Positions 1 through 7,482 of a DNA stretch of 10,251 bases are shown in pieces. The stretch lies in NCBI GenBank assembly GCA_025997955.1, contig BNVH01000099.1:1-10251 (forward strand), written 5' to 3'. Origin of the DNA: Synergistales bacterium (GTDB taxonomy: Bacteria > Synergistota > Synergistia > Synergistales > Aminobacteriaceae). The position numbers and the translations under genes were made by a program. Every line of letters starts with the position of its first letter. Within the stretch, counting starts at the first letter, position 1. A model generated the notes under the pieces. It did no database searches and had not been told where the DNA came from. It was given only the letters and a program-made list of their open reading frames with translations.

Positions 1-3000
1 AGAAAGCCACCTTGCGCGGACGGCGTACCTCGAAAAGCTGCTCAATGCGCGGCAAACCCTGGGTTATGTCCTCTCCTGTGGAGCGAACACCGCCCGTGTG
101 AAATGTTCTCATGGTAAGCTGGGTTCCCGGCTCTCCAATAGATTGAGCGGCCACAACCCCGACGGCTTCTCCTATGGGCACGAGGTGACGCGACGAGAGA
201 TCCATGCCATAGCACTTCTGGCACAGTCCGCGCTTCAGCGCGCAGGCCAACGGGCTGCGCACCCAAATCTCGGTGGCGCCGCCCTTGTCTATGATCGTGG
301 CCATTTCATAGGTTATAACTTCGCCCTTTTTGACCAAAAGTTCCTTGGAATCAGCGGCGTAAATATCTTCTAACGCGGTGCGCCCGGATATGCGGTCTCT
401 CAGAGGGATCATGTCTTTGCCGTCTCTTCTGAGGGGACGAATGCATATTCCTTTGTCCGTGCCGCAGTCATGCTCGGTGATTATTAGATCCTGCGCCACG
501 TCGACCAAGCGTCTCGTCAGATAGCCGGACTTGGCCGTCCTGAGCGCGGTATCAGCTAAGCCCTTTCGCGCGCCGTGAGTGGATATGAAATACTCAAGCA
601 TGTTCATTCCCTCGCGGAAGTTGGCCGTTATAGGATAGTCGATTATGCGTCCGGTCGGGTCTGACATAAGGCCGCGAATACCGGCCATCTGAGCCATCTG
701 TCTTTTACTTCCGCGAGCGCCGCTATCGACCATCATGCGGATAGAGTTGCCATCCTCGGTATCTTTGTCGGTCTCCGCCATGTGCGTAGTTATGCTGTCC
801 GCGATGTTTTCTACGGCTTTTGTCCAGAGTTTATCTTTTTGATAAAGGTAACCGTCTCTGTCCATCTCGCCCATCTCGTAGCGTTCCTTATAGAAGTTGT
901 CCTCATCCATGGTTTCCTTGATGATGTCCTTCTTCTCCGAAGGGATGGTTATGTCGCCGACCCCGAAACTGATTCCGCTCTTGGCCGCCCAGTGATAGCC
1001 CAAAGTCTTCACGGCGTCGAGCATCTCCACCACGGATGTTCTGTCTATTTTGTCGTAGGCGTCGTCCAAAAGATGTCCTATGTTCTTTTTGTCCAACCTC
1101 TTGTTGACATAGCGCAATGGCTCGACTATTACGCTGTTAAAAAGCGCCCGCCCCGGAGACGTCTCGACAAACACGGTAGCTCCGTCGGGAGCTTTGACTT
1201 TGTCTGCGCCGTCGACTTCGATAGGTTTTTTTCTTCCTTTTACGTCTCTGTACTGGCGACGTCCTTCCGGGATTATTGACCACTCCGGGTCGACTTTGAG
1301 CCAGACGCGAGTATTGAGATGCACCACTCCGTGATCAAACGCCGAGAGCACGTCCGAGATACTCGAAAAGTGCATTCCGTCCCCTATCATGTTGGGGCGC
1401 ATATCGGTGAGATAGTAAATCCCCAAGACTATGTCCTGCGTCGGCGTGACGACGGGGCGTCCGCTGGCCGGGGAAAGAAGATTGTTCGCGGACAACATCA
1501 AAAGGCGAGCCTCCGCCTGAGCTTCGATGGACAGAGGTACATGTACGGCCATCTGATCTCCGTCGAAGTCCGCGTTGAAAGCCGTGCAGACCATTGGGTG
1601 AAGGCGAATGGCCTTTCCCTCCATCAGCACCGGCTCAAAGGCCTGTATTCCAAGGCGGTGCAACGTCGGAGCGCGATTCAGCATGACCGGGTGGTCTCTG
1701 ATTATCTCCTCCAAAATACCCCAAATATCCTCACGCCCTCGCTCTATGATTCGCTTGGCGCTTTTTACATTAGGCGCAAGCCCTCTGTCTACCAACTGCC
1801 TTATAACAAAAGGCTTAAACAGCTCCAAGGCCATCTGTTTTGGCAGTCCGCACTGATAAATCTTGAGCTGAGGACCTATGACAATAACGCTTCTGCCCGA
1901 GTAGTCGACTCTCTTGCCTAAAAGGTTTTGGCGAAAACGCCCTTTCTTGCCCCGCAAAAGGTCAGTGAGGCTTTTTAGGGGGCGGCTGCCGGCGCCGAGA
2001 ACGGCCTTGCCAACACGTCCGTTGTCTATAAGCGCGTCCACGGACTCCTGCAACATGCGTTTTTCGTTGCGGATTATAATGTCGGGAGCTTTAAGCTCCT
2101 GTAGTTTTTTCAGACGGTTGTTGCGATTTATGACGCGCCTATATAGATCGTTGAGGTCTGACGTCGCGAAACGCCCCCCGTCAAGTTGCACAAGTGGCCT
2201 CAAGTCCGGCGGAATGACGGGCAGGACGTTCATTATCATAGATTTAGCGACAGACGCGCTCTTGCGGAAGTCCTCCGCCACCTGGAGGCGCTTGACCAAC
2301 TTGCGCTTTTTCTGTCCGCTGCTCTCCCCGACTTCCTCGCGCAAAGAATCTCCCAAAAGATCAAGGTCAAGGCGCTCAATCATGGTCTCTACGCCCTCAG
2401 CGCCAATCCCGGCCTCAAATTTCTTGTCGTAGGACAGGCAAAGGCTCTGCTGTCTGTCATAAATAACCTCGGCCTGCGCAAAAGGCGAAGAGCCCTGCTC
2501 TATAACGATGTAACATGGGTCGTCAATAGTCACAACCCAAGGGGACGCCGAAAAACGCCCCAGATATTTTTGCTGAAAAATGTCAAGTTCGCTTTTTGAA
2601 AGAATGCTGCCCTTGGAAAATGGCAATTTAAGAGCCGCGGTTACGATAAACGCGTCGTTATTGGAAAGCTGAGCGCGCCTAAAAAGCTCTTCGTCGGGCT
2701 CAACGTTCAGATCAGAGCCCAACTCAGAGCCCAACTCAGAGATCGAGTCGTCGGCTTCATTTTCTTCGGCGTACTGCTTATATTGCGCGACAATACGCTC
2801 TTTCTCGGAAACCGATACAACCGCGCCGGCTTTCAGTTTGGCGTTTTCGGGGTCGTTTTCGGAGTCCGAGTAAATGTCGCGCATCAACTCGAAAGCGGAT
2901 TCCACCTTGAAAATTTCATCCCCGTAGTCCGTTTTGTATCGGTTGACCTGTTGTATTGTCAGCAAATCTCCCTCGTCCACCGGCAGATTGTCAACCGATT

Positions 3001-3550
3001 CAATGACAAAAGCCTCTTCCGCCTTGAATTTAGTGTCATAATGAGTGTGAACTTTCACCTCACTCTCAGCTATGACAGCGCCCTTGCGCACCAAATCCGT
3101 GCGGCGTCCGTCCAATACAACTTTATAAGCCTTTTCTTTTTTACGCGTAGGCGCAAAATAAACCACTTTTTCGAGGTCTTTCGCGCTTGTTCCCAAAAGA
3201 AGGCTGAGGCGGCTTGGAATACCTCTTAAATACCATATGTGCACAACGGGCGCGGCCAACTCAATATGGCCCATGCGCTCGCGCCGCACATGGTTATCAG
3301 TGACCTCCACGCCACAGCGGTCGCACCTTATTCCCCGAAACTTAGGACCGCTGCGCTTATATTTACCGCAAGCGCACTCGAAACTGCGAGTGGGCCCAAA
3401 GATACGCTCGCAGAAAAGTCCGTCCTTTTCGGGGCGAAGAGTCCTGTAATTTATCGTCTCGGGTTTTCTTACCTCGCCGCTTGATATCTCCCTGATGCGT
3501 TCCGGAGTGGCTAATTTTATTCGCACGCCGACGATTTCTCTTCGGGTCAT
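1..3550 (-). CDS. rpoC: DNA-directed RNA polymerase subunit beta' (5' part, runs off the window)
   Basis: Catalytic large subunit of RNA polymerase; with RpoB it forms the cleft that binds DNA and makes RNA. The frame is open from ATG at 3550 to base 1, giving 1183 residues; the C-terminal part lies outside the window. Visible in order: N-terminal zinc finger with Cys59, 61, 76 and 79; the catalytic NADFDGDQM motif at residues 659-667 (bases 1550-1576), whose three Asp bind the active-site magnesium; the bridge-helix region, including VDSGARGS and NFREGMNMLEYF; the second zinc site at Cys1029, 1103, 1110 and 1113, with spacing 74-7-3 as in E. coli; and the start of the trigger loop (QLTMRTFHTGG) without the E. 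coli SI3 insertion. About 210 extra residues, compared with E. coli, lie between the first zinc site and the active site (roughly residues 136-370). The ATG overlaps the rpoB stop (ATGA), with a GAGGGGG ribosome site 10 nt upstream, so translation is probably coupled to rpoB. Confidence 0.98.
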   Translation of the reverse strand, partial: MTRREIVGVRIKLATPERIREISSGEVRKPETINYRTLRPEKDGLFCERIFGPTRSFECACGKYKRSGPKFRGIRCDRCGVEVTDNHVRRERMGHIELAAPVVHIWYLRGIPSRLSLLLGTSAKDLEKVVYFAPTRKKEKAYKVVLDGRRTDLVRKGAVIAESEVKVHTHYDTKFKAEEAFVIESVDNLPVDEGDLLTIQQVNRYKTDYGDEIFKVESAFELMRDIYSDSENDPENAKLKAGAVVSVSEKERIVAQYKQYAEENEADDSISELGSELGSDLNVEPDEELFRRAQLSNNDAFIVTAALKLPFSKGSILSKSELDIFQQKYLGRFSASPWVVTIDDPCYIVIEQGSSPFAQAEVIYDRQQSLCLSYDKKFEAGIGAEGVETMIERLDLDLLGDSLREEVGESSGQKKRKLVKRLQVAEDFRKSASVAKSMIMNVLPVIPPDLRPLVQLDGGRFATSDLNDLYRRVINRNNRLKKLQELKAPDIIIRNEKRMLQESVDALIDNGRVGKAVLGAGSRPLKSLTDLLRGKKGRFRQNLLGKRVDYSGRSVIVIGPQLKIYQCGLPKQMALELFKPFVIRQLVDRGLAPNVKSAKRIIERGREDIWGILEEIIRDHPVMLNRAPTLHRLGIQAFEPVLMEGKAIRLHPMVCTAFNADFDGDQMAVHVPLSIEAQAEARLLMLSANNLLSPASGRPVVTPTQDIVLGIYYLTDMRPNMIGDGMHFSSISDVLSAFDHGVVHLNTRVWLKVDPEWSIIPEGRRQYRDVKGRKKPIEVDGADKVKAPDGATVFVETSPGRALFNSVIVEPLRYVNKRLDKKNIGHLLDDAYDKIDRTSVVEMLDAVKTLGYHWAAKSGISFGVGDITIPSEKKDIIKETMDEDNFYKERYEMGEMDRDGYLYQKDKLWTKAVENIADSITTHMAETDKDTEDGNSIRMMVDSGARGSKRQMAQMAGIRGLMSDPTGRIIDYPITANFREGMNMLEYFISTHGARKGLADTALRTAKSGYLTRRLVDVAQDLIITEHDCGTDKGICIRPLRRDGKDMIPLRDRISGRTALEDIYAADSKELLVKKGEVITYEMATIIDKGGATEIWVRSPLACALKRGLCQKCYGMDLSSRHLVPIGEAVGVVAAQSIGEPGTQLTMRTFHTGGVRSTGEDITQGLPRIEQLFEVRRPRKVAF
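2441..3145 (-). other. Lineage-specific insertion in RpoC (approximate limits)
   Basis: Codons about 136-370 of rpoC. Before it, the text matches the E. coli segment around ERVLYF (here EKVVYF). After it, it rejoins at KKFEAGIGAEGV, equivalent to E. coli DEFDAKMGAEAI. The intervening stretch is about 210 residues longer than in E. coli. It is acidic in its middle part and contains several short beta-rich stretches (for example the TDLVRKGAVIAESEV and DEGDLLTIQQV regions). Insertions at a comparable place in the clamp are known from Thermus, Thermotoga and Aquifex beta' subunits, where they fold as sandwich-barrel hybrid modules. That this one has the same fold is inference. The limits are read by eye from motif alignment and may be off by 10-20 residues. 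Confidence 0.7.
2712..2735 (-). repeat. 12-bp in-frame tandem duplication in rpoC
   Basis: The unit tcagagcccaac occurs at 2712-2723 and again at 2724-2735, and a partial third copy (tcaga) follows. On the coding strand it yields SELGSELGS, residues 271-279, in the acidic linker of the RpoC insertion. Because the unit is a multiple of three, the frame is kept. This looks like replication slippage in a loosely constrained loop. Confidence 0.85.
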
Positions 3551-6500
3551 AGTACGTCAACCCCCTCTTCTGTCGCGTCGTCAATCAAAGGTATTTCATC
3601 CGGTATTCCAGTCGGCAATTCGCTTAAATCGGACACAACGGCAAAATCCGTTTCATCAATTATCATATCGCCTTGCATATCGCCTTGCAGAATTTCAGAT
3701 TCGGCCAAATCCGTCAAATCCGTATTGTCTGAAGCGTATTCGTCGCCTCTGTTTTCATCAAAAAACACGATATCCTGAGCGCGCCCTCGCGCCGAAATGT
3801 CCTCTTCTTCATCCTCCAAAACCATGCCGCCTATAGTTCCATTGTCATATTGAACCTCGACATCCAAGCTCAGCCCCTGAAGCTCCTTGACCAAAACACG
3901 GAAGCTCTCAGGGATGCCGGGTTTAACAAGACTTTGTCCCTTGACTATTCGCTCGTATGTCTTGTCACGCCCTCTGATGTCGTCGGACTTTACGGTCAAC
4001 ATTTCCTGCAAGACATTGGCCGCGCCGTATCCTTCAAGCGCCCAGACCTCCATCTCGCCGAACCTCTGTCCGCCGAATTGAGCCTTGCCGCCGAGGGGCT
4101 GCTGTGTAATCAAGCTGTACGGGCCGGTCGAACGCGCGTGAATTTTGTCGTCAACAAGGTGAATCAGTTTGAGCATATACATACAACCGATAGTGACCTT
4201 TTTCTCCATGGTCTCTCCGGTCCTGCCGTCTCTGAGCTTGATCATTCCGTACTCTGTGAGCTCTGGATATTTTGTCTCGCTCAGCTTCCTCATCTCTTTG
4301 AAGATCTCTTCTTCCTGCGCTCCCTCAAAAACGGGAGTCGCGACATGCCAGCCGTTATTCATGGCCACAAAACCCATGATAGTCTCAAGCACCTGCCCCA
4401 AGTTCATTCGGCTTGGGACGCCTAATGGATTCAAAACCACATCGACGGGCGTACCGTCGGACAGATAAGGCATATCCTCAACGGGCAGGATACGGCTGAC
4501 AACACCCTTGTTGCCGTGACGGCCGGCCATCTTGTCGCCCACGGTTATCTTGCGCCACTGCGCTACGTAGACCTTCACGGTTCTGTTCACCCCGGTGTTG
4601 AGAGCCTCGGGGTTTTCCAAACGTGTCATCTGCTTTACGGCCACTATCTTGCCTCGCGCGCCGTGCGGCAGTTTTAGAGAATTATCGCGCACTTCGCGCG
4701 CTTTTTCGCCGAATATCGCGCGCAGGAGCTTCTCTTCGGGAGTCTGGTCGGATTCTCCCTTGGGGGTTACTTTGCCAACTAAGATATCGCCTGCGTTAAC
4801 TTCGGCTCCAATACGGATAATGCCGTCTTCGTCGAGGTTTTTGAGCATATCCTCTCCGACGTTTGGTATATCGCGCGTTATCTCCTCGGGGCCTAATTTT
4901 GTCTCGCGGGCCTCTATCTCGTACTCCTCTATATGGATGGAGGAAAATTTATCCTCCTTGACCAAGTTCTCGCTGAGCAATATGGCGTCCTCAAAGTTAT
5001 AGCCCTCCCAAGGCACAAAAGCGACTAGTACGTTCTGTCCGAGGGCCAATTCTCCGTTGTCTATGGCTTGCCCGTCGGCTATGACTTCGCCTTTTTCGAT
5101 AAACTCGCCCTTTTTGACGACAGGACGCTGGTGAATCACCGTACCCTGGTTAGAACGTCTGAATTTAATCAGGTTGTAGACGCGGTTATGCCCTTTCTTT
5201 GATGTTACCTCAATATGCTCGGAATCGACTCTGACGACCTCGCCGGACTCAACCGCGACGACGCACGAACCAGAATCTTTAGCGATGCGATGCTCTATCC
5301 CCGTGCCCACTCTGGGCGCCTCCGGGAAAATCAAGGGCACGGCCTGACGCTGCATGTTAGACCCCATCAAAGCTCTGTTGGCGTCGTCATGCTCAAGGAA
5401 AGGAATGAGCGATGTGGATGACGAGACTATCTGCTTAGGTGAAACGTCCATGTAATTGACGTCGCCAAGGGGTATCGTCTCTATTTCGTCGCGGTGTCGC
5501 GTAGCTATATGCAACGGGTCGGCCTCAAAGCCGCGAAGGGTCTCCCCATCTTCCTCAAGGGGCGTGTTGGCCATTGCTACGTTGTAGTGGTCTTCCTCGT
5601 CAGCGGAAAGAAACTCTATCTTCCCGGTGAGTTTGCCGTCCTTGACCTCGCGGCGCGGCGTAATGAGAAACCCGTGTTCATTTACTCGGGCGTATGTCGT
5701 CAAAGAAGACACGAGGCCGATGTTCGGTCCTTCGGGCGTTTCTATCGGGCAAACTCTGCCGTAGTGCGTATAGTGGACGTCGCGCGCCTCAAAGCCGGCT
5801 CGCTCGCGCGAAAGCCCGCCGGGCCCGAGCGCGGAAAGACGCCGCCTGTGCGTGACCTCCGCTAACGGGTTGGTCTGGTCCATAAACTGCGAAAGCTGTC
5901 CCGAACCGTAAAACTCGCGCAGCGCCGCGGCTATCGGGCGCACGTTTATAAGCTCGCGCCCCATGGCGGCATTTAGGTTAGGTATGGTAGTCATGCGCTC
6001 TTTGGCTATGCGCTCCATACGCAAAAGCCCTATACGGATTTGGTTCTGCAAGAGTTCTCCGATAGAACGCACTCGCCTGTTTCCCAAGTGGTCTATATCG
6101 TCTGTTTTTTTGTCGGATGCGCGCATGGCGAACATTTCGCGCACAATGCGCACTATATCCTCAAGAGTGAGAAGACGCTTTGTTTCAGGTAAATCCAAGC
6201 CAAGCCTCTTATTGAGCTTGTAGCGCCCAACCATGCCGAGCGTATAGCGCCTTGGGTCGAAGAAAAGAGAATGCACGTAGTCCCGCGCGTTTTCTACCCG
6301 CGCGGGCTCATTCGGGCGAAGGCGCCTGAAAATCTCCTGCATAGCCTCGTCTGAGCTTTGGGTGGCGTCTTTTTCGAGAGTCATAGCCAATGAGGCGTCG
6401 ACTCCGTGAACTTTTATGCCGCCGTGCCCATCTGGGCTGAGTTGTTTTAGTTTTTCGATAGCTTCACGCGTGACGGCCCGGTTTTTTGCCACGATCAAAG

Positions 6501-7242
6501 TGCCTTCCACGTCGCGGACGTCATCAAACGCTAATTTTCCTTTTAGGTCGTCCCCGTATTCCACAAACGTAGATTCAGCGTCGAACAATTTCAGAATGTC
6601 TTCATTGTTCTTAGCGCCGAACGCTTTTAGCAGAAGCGTAACCGGCAATTTTTTTCTATTATCAATGTTTACGGAAACAATATCATTGGGTGTGGCCATA
6701 AAATCTAACCAAGCGCCTCTGTCCGGGATAATTTTAGCGGAGCATACCTCAACGCCGGAGGTTGAATCCTCCTTTGTGAAGTAAACTCCGGCGGAGCGGG
6801 CGAGCTGATTTATAACCACACGCTCGGTTCCGTTGACGATAAAAGTTCCCCTGTCCGTCATAACGGGGAAGTCTCCGAGGAATATCTCTTCCTCTTTGCT
6901 TTCCTGCGTTTTTGTATTGTAAAGACGAATAGTGGCGCGAATAGGGCGAGCCCAAGTCATGTCACGCCGCCTAGCCTCTTCTTCTGTCAAACCCGGTTTA
7001 TCCACATAATAACGAAGAAACTCCAACTCAAACTGCCCGTCGAAGTTCTTAATAGGAAACACTTCACATAATAATTCTTGCAATCCCTGCTGCTTGCGAG
7101 AATTTTCTAAAACGTCATCCTGATAGAACCAACGATAAGAGTCACGCTGGATTTCAATCATATCAGGAACTTCTATTAGATCATGCGCACACCCGAAAGT
7201 ATAACGCCGCCGCTTTTTGCCAACCGAAACGAACTCAGGCAT
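3547..7242 (-). CDS. rpoB: DNA-directed RNA polymerase subunit beta
   Basis: Beta subunit of RNA polymerase, 1231 residues, complete. With RpoC it forms the active centre; it is also the rifampicin target. ATG at 7242 is preceded by AGGGAGG (7254-7260). Landmarks: the N-terminal lobe with GDFPVMTDRGTFIVNGTERVV (about 123-143); the rifampicin-resistance region at residues 446-472 (bases 5827-5907) with Gln452, Asp455, His465 and Ser470 in the drug-sensitive state; RVCPIETPEGPNIGL at 496-510; the conserved active-site motif GDKMAGRHGNKG at 902-913 with Lys904 and Lys912; and the C-terminal clamp segment GGKAQFGGQRFGEMEVWALEGYGA (from 1051). The large E. coli insertion before GDKMAGRH is absent. 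The protein ends in a ~100-residue acidic tail (about 1129-1231), longer than in E. coli and similar in character to the acidic tail of Bacillus RpoB. The stop overlaps the rpoC start. No rplJ/rplL lies directly upstream; a divergent transporter does. Confidence 0.99.
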   Translation of the reverse strand: MPEFVSVGKKRRRYTFGCAHDLIEVPDMIEIQRDSYRWFYQDDVLENSRKQQGLQELLCEVFPIKNFDGQFELEFLRYYVDKPGLTEEEARRRDMTWARPIRATIRLYNTKTQESKEEEIFLGDFPVMTDRGTFIVNGTERVVINQLARSAGVYFTKEDSTSGVEVCSAKIIPDRGAWLDFMATPNDIVSVNIDNRKKLPVTLLLKAFGAKNNEDILKLFDAESTFVEYGDDLKGKLAFDDVRDVEGTLIVAKNRAVTREAIEKLKQLSPDGHGGIKVHGVDASLAMTLEKDATQSSDEAMQEIFRRLRPNEPARVENARDYVHSLFFDPRRYTLGMVGRYKLNKRLGLDLPETKRLLTLEDIVRIVREMFAMRASDKKTDDIDHLGNRRVRSIGELLQNQIRIGLLRMERIAKERMTTIPNLNAAMGRELINVRPIAAALREFYGSGQLSQFMDQTNPLAEVTHRRRLSALGPGGLSRERAGFEARDVHYTHYGRVCPIETPEGPNIGLVSSLTTYARVNEHGFLITPRREVKDGKLTGKIEFLSADEEDHYNVAMANTPLEEDGETLRGFEADPLHIATRHRDEIETIPLGDVNYMDVSPKQIVSSSTSLIPFLEHDDANRALMGSNMQRQAVPLIFPEAPRVGTGIEHRIAKDSGSCVVAVESGEVVRVDSEHIEVTSKKGHNRVYNLIKFRRSNQGTVIHQRPVVKKGEFIEKGEVIADGQAIDNGELALGQNVLVAFVPWEGYNFEDAILLSENLVKEDKFSSIHIEEYEIEARETKLGPEEITRDIPNVGEDMLKNLDEDGIIRIGAEVNAGDILVGKVTPKGESDQTPEEKLLRAIFGEKAREVRDNSLKLPHGARGKIVAVKQMTRLENPEALNTGVNRTVKVYVAQWRKITVGDKMAGRHGNKGVVSRILPVEDMPYLSDGTPVDVVLNPLGVPSRMNLGQVLETIMGFVAMNNGWHVATPVFEGAQEEEIFKEMRKLSETKYPELTEYGMIKLRDGRTGETMEKKVTIGCMYMLKLIHLVDDKIHARSTGPYSLITQQPLGGKAQFGGQRFGEMEVWALEGYGAANVLQEMLTVKSDDIRGRDKTYERIVKGQSLVKPGIPESFRVLVKELQGLSLDVEVQYDNGTIGGMVLEDEEEDISARGRAQDIVFFDENRGDEYASDNTDLTDLAESEILQGDMQGDMIIDETDFAVVSDLSELPTGIPDEIPLIDDATEEGVDVL
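3665..3688 (-). repeat. 12-bp in-frame tandem duplication in the rpoB tail
   Basis: The unit atatcgccttgc is present twice without change, at 3665-3676 and 3677-3688. The coding strand reads LQGDMQGDM (residues 1185-1193), inside the acidic, poorly conserved C-terminal tail of RpoB. The exact identity of both copies suggests a recent slippage event. Confidence 0.85.
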
Positions 7243-7298
7243 GGATCAAAGAACCTCCCTTAGCCTTACCGAGTTTTTAAAATTTACACCGAAATTTC

Positions 7299-7328
7299 AT
7301 CATAACAAAAGTATGGTATGTTTGTCAA
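7299..7328 (-). promoter_or_regulatory. Promoter of the rpoBC transcript (sigma70 type)
   Basis: Read on the minus strand: a perfect -35 box TTGACA (7328-7323), an 18-nt spacer, and -10 box TATGAT (7304-7299, five of six consensus bases). Transcription would start near 7292, giving a leader of about 50 nt that contains the rpoB ribosome site AGGGAGG at 7260-7254. This is the best sigma70-like match I see in the window and supports rpoBC being transcribed from its own promoter. No leader attenuator is visible. Confidence 0.8.
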
Positions 7329-7338
7329 TTACGTAATT
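7327..7338. repeat. 12-bp perfect palindrome at the rpoB -35 box
   Basis: AATTACGTAATT is a perfect palindrome whose left end shares two bases with the rpoB -35 box (7323-7328). The flanks GTC and GAC extend the symmetry apart from one extra base. A protein bound here would compete with or contact polymerase. Whether it is an operator is inference; short AT-rich palindromes also arise by chance. Confidence 0.4.
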
Positions 7339-7413
7339 CGACTGAGCAACTATAAAGTATTTCGGACGAGTGACTAAATTTAATAATAAATTATCCTTTA
7401 AATAACCATCAGC

Positions 7414-7449
7414 TGAATATTTGAATATTGCGACTTGATTTAATATTCA
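7414..7449. repeat. TGAATATT repeat cluster upstream of the NSS transporter
   Basis: TGAATATT occurs twice in tandem (7414-7421, 7422-7429) and once inverted as AATATTCA (7442-7449). The second and third copies form an 8-bp inverted repeat with a 12-nt spacer. The cluster ends 18 bases before the transporter ribosome site (7468-7475). It may be a regulator binding site and probably overlaps the transporter promoter, for which I find no convincing -35/-10 pair (TTTAAT at 7439-7444 is a possible -10 without a good -35). Function unproven. Confidence 0.4.
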
Positions 7450-7482
7450 CGCTGAAATCTAACGTTTGGGGAGGATACGCGC

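Noticed and set aside
782..6955. Many 60-200 codon frames on the plus strand and one on the minus strand within rpoB and rpoC
   Set aside because: They overlap unbroken, strongly conserved polymerase genes in other frames and show no family motifs of their own.
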